Positions 49,340 to 55,311 of a stretch of DNA of 55,311 nucleotides are shown here, piece after piece. This DNA comes from a virus. Numbering within the stretch: position 1 is the stretch's first letter; every line of letters starts with the position of its first letter. The stretch lies in the IMG/VR virus record IMGVR_UViG_3300044846_001238, positions 1 to 55,311 of that record. One strand, written 5' to 3'. The notes beneath the pieces were generated by a model. That model was not told the DNA's origin and ran no database searches. It worked only from the letters and a program-made list of their open reading frames with translations. Both the position numbers and the translations under genes were made by a program.

Positions 49340-51559
49340 TTAGTCTTCCTCTGGTTTTGGTAAAAGGTCAGCGTCTTCGCTGTCGTATAAATCTATAGCA
49401 AGGCTAGCAGCTCTATCGAACGGTGATTCAGATGCAGCAACGCCACGTCTCCATGCAGCCCTAAAGATTGGAATGCTTTCTAGACCTAAGCCAGAAAACT
49501 CTGCAAAAGCGTAGATAGCCTCTTCTGGATCAGCGTACTCAGATTCATCTTTAAGTTCGATATACAAATCGCGATCTGCAAGTGCAGAAGCTGTGATGCC
49601 AGCGTCAGCCTTGATTGAGCTCTTTGGGTGGCCCTTAGGTAATAGGTCATTGTCCTGAACATACTTAGGGTTTGAAGGCTTGCCTGACTTAACTAGTTGT
49701 AGAAAAGCATTTACGCGAGCCATAGCCCATGAGTTTCTGTTCTGGTCAGGGCGGTGTGAGGTAGAGAATGCTCCAGCTCCGCGACGGTAAACTGCTTTAA
49801 GTTGAGACATAGTAACCTTGCGACTTGCGCTCTCTACGCTCTTGTTGTGGCTCTCAACTTTATCCTTTAGAGAGTCTTCGGTCTTCTTGGAGAAAGTTAC
49901 TTTACGTCCGCCAGCTGCAGAACCTTTAGGGTTCTTTTTTGAGCCCTTGATTTGGTCTTTCTTAGGGGCTGGCTTTGAACCTGCAGTTGCAGTTACAGAT
50001 GCTTCGTTGTCTGGGACGCAGTTAGGAACCATCTTGCCGTTTTTTTCCTTCATACCAACTTGCTTATAGCCGTCCCAGCAAGGGCCGTCTGCTGAAAATT
50101 CCATGTCTTCTTCGTCAATAGCGACTGGCTCAAAACCAGTTGCGTTGATAACAGATAGCTCAGTATCTTCTGTTACAGGTCCACCAGCGGCCCATGCGTT
50201 ACATGTGCGCTTTGATGCACACTTAAAGTCTAAAGCGTTGCAGTAGCCAAGCTCGCCGGCTTCAATTGAGCCTTCTGCTTCTTGGTTACCTAGTCCGATA
50301 CCTTCTTCTAGGCATTCAAGCATCTTCGGGCTGCGAACAAAGAAGATGCAGTTTCCACAAACAGCTGACTTGGCTTCTTCAACGTCGGTATTCCAACGGT
50401 CAGCTTTGTCTTGCCAGAACTCTTCGTTCGGCTCCGCTGGGTTTAGTGGTCCATAACCAACGTTGTCAATAGCTTTTTGTCTGTTTTCAAGGTTTAGCTG
50501 GATGTCCTGAGTTGCAGGAGGGCACTTGCCTCCGTAGCCGCCGACGTCAGCAGTTAGAGTAATAACCTTTGGCTTCTTAACCTTGCTCATGTCTAGGACT
50601 TCTGCAGGGGCTCCTGCGCCGCCAGCAAACTCTCCAGGCATATACTCGTGGTCGTGCTTGTATTGCTTGTCCTTAGGTGCCTTGGCTGGGTCAACAGTGC
50701 CGTCAGGTAGGACTGCAAAACGGCAGTAACCCTCCGGGTCAACCTTGAATGCAACAACTGCACATTCTCCGCCTCCGCGGAATAGTACACAGTTGCCACA
50801 CTTGACGCCCATCTCAGCGAGAGGGTTGTCTTCTGGCTCGTGGTAGTCTGCCCAAATGCCAGTTTGGTCTTCATCAAACTTGCCGTACTTGTCGGCAATT
50901 TCAATCAGAGCCTCTGCTAAATCTCTTTCTTCTGGTACTAGTCGTCCAGCAGCAAGAAGTGCTGCACGAATTGATTCAGGTGTAGGCTGAAGTTCCGCAA
51001 TTGTAACGTTGTTATCGTTATCAACTGCTAGTAGAGGAACTCCAGCCTTAGATTTTCCCATATCAATATCAAGAGTGTGGATGGTAGTTGCGTCAGCACC
51101 AATAGTTGTGCCTAGCTGCCAAACCCAAGTCTCAACTGCACTGATACGTCCAGCTAGGAAGTCTGCAACACCCTGAGCATTAATCGCGTTAGCAATGTTG
51201 AAGGCATCGCATAGGCGGTTAAGTGTACACAAAGAGCCTTCGTAAAGTACGGCAGACATCTGGATAGGGTCTCCGCTGACAATGCGGGCCTCAACTGCGG
51301 TTAGTTCGCTGAAGTGGTGTAGTAGAAACGGTGCGTCATAGCCAAGCTTACGGATACTTTCCGCGTTCTCGTCTTCTGAGTTAGCAAAATCTTCATAGAT
51401 TTTACCAAAGAACTTGTGAAACTGAGAGAACTCAGGTCCCTTGACGTTCCAGTGGTAACCCTGTGCAAGATAGTGCAAAGTAACGGCGTCTGAAAGAATC
51501 TCTGCGAGAGCCTTAGCAAGACCTTCCTTACTTAGATCATATGGATGTTCGTGTTCCAT
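49340..51559 (-). CDS. Dps-like ferritin fused to Cys-rich and phage structural domains
   Basis: This 739-residue protein begins with a Dps-type domain (~1-170), whose ferroxidase ligands are complete. Next come two Cys clusters beginning C-G-N-C: C254, C257, C266, C279, and C401, C404, C416, C440, C447, C453. They are reminiscent of iron-sulfur (HiPIP-like) or zinc sites. 'PCWDGYKQVGMKEKNGKMVP' follows near 495. Residues ~590-660 hold a conserved phage domain ('LKAVYRRGAGAFSTSHRP', 'WAMARVNAFL', 'NPKYVQDNDLLPKGHP'). The ATG has GGAAAAG upstream. It lies between the portal and giant genes, implying an internal head protein. DNA protection or iron/redox chemistry in the virion or newly infected cell is inferred. 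Confidence 0.8.
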   Translation of the reverse strand: MEHEHPYDLSKEGLAKALAEILSDAVTLHYLAQGYHWNVKGPEFSQFHKFFGKIYEDFANSEDENAESIRKLGYDAPFLLHHFSELTAVEARIVSGDPIQMSAVLYEGSLCTLNRLCDAFNIANAINAQGVADFLAGRISAVETWVWQLGTTIGADATTIHTLDIDMGKSKAGVPLLAVDNDNNVTIAELQPTPESIRAALLAAGRLVPEERDLAEALIEIADKYGKFDEDQTGIWADYHEPEDNPLAEMGVKCGNCVLFRGGGECAVVAFKVDPEGYCRFAVLPDGTVDPAKAPKDKQYKHDHEYMPGEFAGGAGAPAEVLDMSKVKKPKVITLTADVGGYGGKCPPATQDIQLNLENRQKAIDNVGYGPLNPAEPNEEFWQDKADRWNTDVEEAKSAVCGNCIFFVRSPKMLECLEEGIGLGNQEAEGSIEAGELGYCNALDFKCASKRTCNAWAAGGPVTEDTELSVINATGFEPVAIDEEDMEFSADGPCWDGYKQVGMKEKNGKMVPNCVPDNEASVTATAGSKPAPKKDQIKGSKKNPKGSAAGGRKVTFSKKTEDSLKDKVESHNKSVESASRKVTMSQLKAVYRRGAGAFSTSHRPDQNRNSWAMARVNAFLQLVKSGKPSNPKYVQDNDLLPKGHPKSSIKADAGITASALADRDLYIELKDESEYADPEEAIYAFAEFSGLGLESIPIFRAAWRRGVAASESPFDRAASLAIDLYDSEDADLLPKPEED
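51050..51559 (-). other. Dps/ferritin-like domain with intact ferroxidase site
   Basis: 'YHWNVKGPEFSQFHKFFGKIY' (split: H36 and H48) and 'EDENAESIRKLG' (D63, E67) keep the canonical spacing of Dps ligands (12, 15 and 4 residues). Dps proteins oxidise Fe(II) at dimer interfaces and bind DNA. An N-terminal position would leave its assembly surfaces free. Confidence 0.85.
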
Positions 51560-51576
51560 TATTCTTTTCCTTATTG

Positions 51577-53373
51577 TTATTGAACTTCACTTTGGGAAGT
51601 GGTAGGTTCAGCTAATTGGGTAGGTGGTAGTTCCTCGGCTTGTTGCTCTGGAGGTAGCGGGGCTGCGGTTGGAGCCGGAGCCGGAGCCGGAGCCTCCGGA
51701 GCTGGTGCGCCTGGAGCCGGAGCTCCTGGCTGGCCTTGAAGCATTTGTTGAAGCTGGTCTGGCATCGGTCCAACGCTTGAAGCCTGTTGAGCCTGTCTTG
51801 CAGCGTCAATAATCTCTGGAGCAACCGCGGCAAGCATCGCTTCAGAAAGTTCTGGGGTGATCATACCCTTTTGGAGTAGGATTCGTAGTCCAAGTTCTGT
51901 TGGGCTAGGTGCATCGGACTCTGAGAAGCCGTGACTACGTCTCCAAGTCTCGAATGAGACGGCCATACGGTCAAAACCGTTGTCTGAATCGGCTGCACGG
52001 TCATTTCTGGTCGCTACAGCTGATGGGTCGTACCAAATTACCAGTCTGTCAACGTCAACGTCGGCATATCCGTTAGCTTTTAGGTACGGACGTAGGTAAA
52101 CAACGGTAAAAGCGTCAACAATGAGCAACATAAGAGGCTCAATGTGAGTTTTGTAGAGAGTTTCGTCGATTTGTAGAGCATTTGAGTACTTTACGTTCGC
52201 AAGACCGGTAACAATGTCCTTAGGGACGTCGAGACCCTGCAAAATACGCTCCAAAACGCGGTCAGAACGCTCCGCCAAGGCTGGATCGAAGCTACGTTCG
52301 AACTTGAACTGCTTAATCTTGTCTCCGAGCTCTGCTGGGCCTCTAATAATCAGTGGAACAACGGCTGAAGCTGAATCTTCGTCGCGAATCGGGGTTGTCA
52401 TCGCGTCGATTAGCTGATCTTCGAACTCATCGGCCAATTCTTCAGGAGTTGGCTCTGAATAAATGCCATCTGCATCGTCATATGGGTAGTTTGGGTCCGG
52501 AGTTGCAGCTACGGACAAGCCATCAGGCAAATAGAGCGCACCAGCGTTCAGTCTGGAACGCGCAGTTGCACGGAATGTGCGGTTTAGGAGCAAAAGTTCG
52601 GCACAAAGGTCAAGCATACCCTTTAGGCTGGAGTCAGCTTCGTCAGAAAAACGTGGGTGAGCTCGCCAAATGCGGCCAACGAACGCTGTGCTAGGAAGTT
52701 TTGTAAGTCCACGCTGCGCCGGGTTGGTAGTTGAGTTACCAGCTTGGTATTCTCGACGTGCAGCAATAACGTAGTTGCCCTTTGAGTCGATGCTTAGCTC
52801 GTCAACTGAGCGGATATCCCAAGATTCTGGAACTCCGTGGCCAGCTAGTTGTGGAGATTGAACAAGGTAGCACTCTCCAGTAACAGAAAGGTTGAGGGCA
52901 GCGTCACGAAGAAGACCTGCTTGGCCTCCGTAAGCTGAATCTAGACGTGCAAGGGCACGTTCGGCTGCTGTAGCCAAATCTAGAGGGATAGTTGCGCTCA
53001 TGCGAACTGGTTTTGGGGCTTCTGACGGGTCTTCTACAATCGCAGCGTAAAGACGGATGCGAGAGATGACGGAAGCAACAAGGTTGAAAGCATATTTTAC
53101 TTCGCCGATGGCGTCGTAGTATTCCCAAGCTTCGGTTTGCCAGCCTGAAGACTGCGCTGTGCGACGGTTACGGAATTTTTCAGCTTCGCCTTTATCGTTT
53201 AGACGTACCTGAGTAGCCGCGGCAGTAAGTGAGCGGATAGCTGTGTAAGCCGCTGCTTGATATCTGCCATCTTGGCTGAGAAAGACTGAATTTGGAGGCA
53301 ACTGACTAGCTGCTGAATATGCAGCACTACCTCTGAGTGGCTCGTTAGCCGGGGTGCGATTGAAAACGCCCAA
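51577..53373 (-). CDS. Portal protein
   Basis: This 598-residue protein starts at TTG (53371-53373; MGVFNRTPANEP) with AGGAG six bases upstream. Its body matches actinophage portals: 'EAWEYYDAIGEVKYAFNLVAS', 'RIWRAHPRFSDEADSS', 'LLLLNRTFRATARSRL', 'GLDVPKDIVTGLANVKYSN' and 'THIEPLMLLIVDAFTVVYL'. The last ~70 residues are a Pro/Ala/Gln-rich tail (APAPGAPAPEAPAPAPAP), probably disordered. It forms the dodecameric DNA gate at one capsid vertex. No large terminase gene is adjacent. Confidence 0.9.
   Translation of the reverse strand: MGVFNRTPANEPLRGSAAYSAASQLPPNSVFLSQDGRYQAAAYTAIRSLTAAATQVRLNDKGEAEKFRNRRTAQSSGWQTEAWEYYDAIGEVKYAFNLVASVISRIRLYAAIVEDPSEAPKPVRMSATIPLDLATAAERALARLDSAYGGQAGLLRDAALNLSVTGECYLVQSPQLAGHGVPESWDIRSVDELSIDSKGNYVIAARREYQAGNSTTNPAQRGLTKLPSTAFVGRIWRAHPRFSDEADSSLKGMLDLCAELLLLNRTFRATARSRLNAGALYLPDGLSVAATPDPNYPYDDADGIYSEPTPEELADEFEDQLIDAMTTPIRDEDSASAVVPLIIRGPAELGDKIKQFKFERSFDPALAERSDRVLERILQGLDVPKDIVTGLANVKYSNALQIDETLYKTHIEPLMLLIVDAFTVVYLRPYLKANGYADVDVDRLVIWYDPSAVATRNDRAADSDNGFDRMAVSFETWRRSHGFSESDAPSPTELGLRILLQKGMITPELSEAMLAAVAPEIIDAARQAQQASSVGPMPDQLQQMLQGQPGAPAPGAPAPEAPAPAPAPTAAPLPPEQQAEELPPTQLAEPTTSQSEVQ
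51655..51735 (-). repeat. Short tandem repeats encoding the portal Pro-Ala tail
   Basis: GGAGCC-type six-base units on the plus strand repeat imperfectly and encode alternating Ala-Pro. Probably a flexible tail that varies in length. Confidence 0.6.
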
Positions 53374-53408
53374 AATAAGCTCCTGTCATTTAAAACGGAA
53401 CGGAGTTA

Positions 53409-53705
53409 CTAATCAACCCGCGCGGTTATTATTCCAGCAACTGCCGAAAGGGCAAGCGGTATAGAAAAAATCACCACTGTTGCTGAGTCTATTGTATACC
53501 AAATTGTCAGAAGTGATCCGAACCAAATTGACATACACCACACGCATGTAAATAGATACCCCGTTAGGGTTTCTGGGCCTTTACGCTTCCAAATGCGTTC
53601 ACGTAAGGGCTCAAAGATAACGTCTATGGTCAGTAGACGGGCTAGCCTGTAAGTTGCTAAGGCTAAAATAATGAATTGAAAAAGGGTAGGTTCCTGTAAT
53701 TCCAT
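53409..53705 (-). CDS. Small DUF1360-like membrane protein
   Basis: This 98-residue protein starts at the ATG at 53703-53705 (MELQEPTLFQF), one base after the previous gene's stop. An upstream TTG at 53807 would add 34 residues lying wholly over another gene and is rejected. Two or three hydrophobic segments and 'RLARLLTIDVIFEPLRERIW' followed by 'CVWCMSIWFGS' match the DUF1360 membrane family, also found in phages. Role unknown; membrane modification is a guess. Confidence 0.75.
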   Translation of the reverse strand: MELQEPTLFQFIILALATYRLARLLTIDVIFEPLRERIWKRKGPETLTGYLFTCVWCMSIWFGSLLTIWYTIDSATVVIFSIPLALSAVAGIITARVD

Positions 53706-53706
53706 G

Positions 53707-54075
53707 CTACTCTTTCGGGTCTCGGACTGAGTTGAGGGTTTTGTAAGGATTCCAAGAACGTAGACGTGAGCCACAACCGCAGTTGGTGTCCTTACGGAAG
53801 GCAACAAACTTTCCGGACTCTGTAATTATATATGAAGTCTCTGCTTCTTTGGCTCCCTTTTCGAAAAAAGAGTAACGTTCGTTAAAAACTATTTGAGCAC
53901 CGTTTGGGGCATCTTGGGCAACGGTGATGTGAGTGTCGGTAACTATAACCCGAGTGGTTTGAACACGGGCTCCCTGAGGCGGAGGGCTGATTGGACTAAG
54001 ATCGTGGACGTCGGTGAGGATGTTGGGAGGGGCAACGGTCAAGTTGGCTGGGAAAACGTCTTGAAGTATTTTCAT
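53707..54075 (-). CDS. Hypothetical protein with Cys-rich C-terminal motif
   Basis: This 122-residue protein has ATG at 54073-54075, nine bases after the preceding stop (AGGA overlaps that stop). A Pro-rich N-terminus ('FPANLTVAPPNIL', 'PISPPPQGA') leads to a beta-rich middle ('RVIVTDTHITVAQDAPNGAQIVF') and ends 'DTNCGCGSRLRSWNP'. No family can be named. It is part of the run from the HTH gene to the portal. Confidence 0.65.
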   Translation of the reverse strand: MKILQDVFPANLTVAPPNILTDVHDLSPISPPPQGARVQTTRVIVTDTHITVAQDAPNGAQIVFNERYSFFEKGAKEAETSYIITESGKFVAFRKDTNCGCGSRLRSWNPYKTLNSVRDPKE

Positions 54076-54084
54076 GTATCTATC

Positions 54085-54594
54085 CTACTTGGAAAGTCGA
54101 CGGGCTATTGCACGGTGGGTGACTCCGGCTGCTCGGGCGATGTCGGCAATGGAGACGTCGTTAGCTCGGAGGGAGTGGACTATTTGATCCATCTCTTCGT
54201 TGGCTTGGTATTCCTTGGTAACTGAGGACATTCGGGCTCGGTAGTTTTTGGCTATGGGAGCTATCTCCTTAAGGACGTCGGCTATTTCGGGTGGGACTCC
54301 AGGGGAAACTGGGGTCTTGCGTTGGTAGCCGCCGTCGGGAGTTCGTAGACGTGGGATAGGGACGTCGGAGCTGACGTCTAGTAGGAGTAGGTCGCGTTGG
54401 GAGTAGCGGTCAACCCAAGACTTTATGGTTGAGCGACCTTTGGGTGGGGTGAGAGCTTCGCCGATAGATTGGAGAGTCCAGCCAGCGTGGAAGAGTTGGG
54501 CGACGCGCTTATGGAGATTGGGGCCTGAAAGGGAGTTTAGGAACTCGGCTTCCTTTTTGGGGATTGATTGTAGACGGGCTGATCTTCTGGACAT
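54085..54594 (-). CDS. Two-HTH DNA-binding protein, possible small terminase
   Basis: This basic 169-residue protein carries two helix-turn-helix-like stretches: residues ~35-65 ('LFHAGWTLQSIGEAL', 'GRSTIKSWVDRY') and ~143-168 ('NDVSIADIARAAGVTHRAIA'). First gene of the structural run, next to the repeat array and upstream of the portal, it fits a small terminase subunit that recognises packaging DNA. A regulator is an equally reasonable alternative because no large terminase is next to it. The ATG has no ribosome site but a -10-like TACAAT six bases upstream, suggesting a leaderless mRNA. Confidence 0.55.
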   Translation of the reverse strand: MSRRSARLQSIPKKEAEFLNSLSGPNLHKRVAQLFHAGWTLQSIGEALTPPKGRSTIKSWVDRYSQRDLLLLDVSSDVPIPRLRTPDGGYQRKTPVSPGVPPEIADVLKEIAPIAKNYRARMSSVTKEYQANEEMDQIVHSLRANDVSIADIARAAGVTHRAIARRLSK

Positions 54595-54600
54595 GGGACT

Positions 54601-54606
54601 ATTGTA
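54601..54606 (-). promoter_or_regulatory. Candidate -10 element giving a leaderless transcript
   Basis: TACAAT on the minus strand ends six bases before the ATG at 54594, so transcription would begin at or near the start codon. No Shine-Dalgarno sequence lies upstream of that ATG. Leaderless mRNAs are common in actinobacteria. No clear -35. Confidence 0.45.
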
Positions 54607-54780
54607 TCATGAATGGGGCTATTGTTTATGTACTGTATTTAATAATGATACCTTAACGTTTTTTGGTTTTGGCCTGCGAGAAGGCAGCACTATGTTTCTG
54701 GTGTCGTCAAATTCGTTTCCAAAATTCAATACCCCCCCTATGAAATTGTTATTAATTTGTGATAATTTAATTTTCACTTG
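54607..54780. other. AT-rich leader between repeat array and first gene
   Basis: No gene seen. Includes T-rich stretches and a short CTGC/GCAG inverted repeat near 54677-54692. TTGACG on the minus strand (54705-54710) could be a -35 but no -10 follows at proper spacing. With the repeat region, it makes a gene-free stretch of over 700 bases. Confidence 0.5.
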
Positions 54781-55311
54781 ACCTGCCTAACCTGCCTAAA
54801 TTTACCTGCCTAGACCCTGCCCTGCCCCCCTGACCTGCCCTGCCTAAATTACCCTGCCCCCCTGACCTGCCCTAACCTGCCCGGACCTGCCTATACCCCC
54901 CCCCTGCCTAACCTGCCTAACCTGCCTAACCTGCCTAACCTGCCTAATTTGCCTAATCTCACCTGCCTAAGACCTAACCTGACCTACCTAGACCCTGCCC
55001 TGCCCTGCCTAGACCCTGCCTAGACCCCCCTGACCCCCTGACCTGACCTGACCTACCTAGACCCTGCCCTGCCCTGCCTAGACCCTGCCAAAGCCCTAAT
55101 TTAGCCTAAGCCGCATAGACCCTGCCCTACCCTAACCTAAGCCCTGACCTGACCTGCCTAGACCTGACCTGCCCTAACCTGCCCTAACCTGCCTAGACCC
55201 TGCCTAGACCCTAATTAGCCCTTATCCGTATAGCCCTGACCTGACCTGCCTAGACCTGACCTGCCTAACCCCCTGACCTAACCTGACCTGACCCCCCCCC
55301 CCTGCCTGACC
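54781..55311. repeat. C-rich short-repeat non-coding region
   Basis: About 530 bases made almost entirely of CCTG, CCTAA, CCTGA and CCTAGA words. It includes five perfect tandem CCTGCCTAA copies (54903-54947, plus a degenerate copy to 54956) and C runs of 9 and 11 bases (54896-54904, 55292-55302). The minus strand is G-rich and could form two-tetrad G-quadruplexes. No ORF is seen. Position beside a possible small terminase suggests a packaging or origin site; a genome end or assembly artefact are alternatives. Confidence 0.75.

Noticed and set aside
53706-53807. Longer start (TTG) for the DUF1360-like gene
   Set aside because: The extra 34 residues overlap the upstream gene completely, while the ATG at 53705 follows that gene's stop directly.
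54903-54956. Eukaryotic-type telomere repeat (TTAGG/TTAGGC on the minus strand)
   Set aside because: Units are mixed (TTAGG, TCAGG, TCTAGG, CAGG) and the neighbouring genes are plainly phage; the likeness is probably coincidental.
54781-55311. CRISPR array
   Set aside because: Units are 4-9 bases with no unique spacers of constant length.
1-55311. tRNA genes, integrase or attachment sites
   Set aside because: Gaps between genes are mostly under 150 bases and none shows a cloverleaf or integration signal.

Overview
The window is a tailed-phage (siphovirus-type) structural region. Every convincing gene lies on the minus strand and reads right to left. The portal, capsid protease, HK97-fold capsid, major tail protein, head-tail connectors, G/GT tail chaperones and Dit-like protein all resemble the versions found in actinobacteriophages. 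By eye the base composition is well below 50% GC, low for phages of soil actinobacteria. A low-GC (for example freshwater) actinobacterial host is therefore plausible, but that is inference. I found no tRNA, integrase, CRISPR array, lysis gene or large terminase.

Layout from right to left. 54595-55311 is non-coding: an AT-rich leader beside about 530 bases of C-rich short repeats (words CCTG, CCTAA, CCTGA, CCTAGA). Next come a two-HTH protein (possible small terminase, 54085-54594), a small protein with a Cys-rich tail, a DUF1360-like membrane protein and the portal (51577-53373). Then, between portal and capsid protease, where the capsid genes would normally follow, there are about 30 kb of unusual genes. 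These are a 739-residue protein starting with a Dps-type ferritin domain, a 3075-residue protein, two small paralogues, a 5852-residue protein and a third small paralogue. The ordinary morphogenesis order then resumes: protease (1539 aa), major capsid (672 aa), a second capsid-like protein, major tail protein, connectors, frameshifted tail chaperones, tape measure (1314 aa), Dit-like protein, and a repeat-rich minor tail protein cut by the left edge.

The two giant ORFs are the centre of interest. They look like polyvalent proteins, multi-enzyme phage proteins thought to enter the host with the DNA. The larger one carries two ADP-ribosyltransferase-like domains, a DnaG-type primase, a DEDDh exonuclease, three zincin-like domains, a GNAT-like and a ParB-like domain, and a PIF1-like helicase. 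The smaller one carries a DEDDh exonuclease and a UvrD-like helicase. Both open with a related 'R-D...G-[F/W]...E-M-G' module. Both also contain a short recurring motif, P-[I/V/T/S]-V-D-[A/R/K]-K, at domain boundaries: eight sites including two looser variants. Cutting at those sites would release intact enzymes.

My working hypothesis is a capsid-packaged polyprotein system. Giant precursors, aided or tethered by small paralogous proteins, would be loaded into the head, perhaps processed by the phage protease, and delivered with an intact Dps-like domain that could protect DNA. The domain calls rest on motifs visible in the sequence. Packaging and processing are inference.
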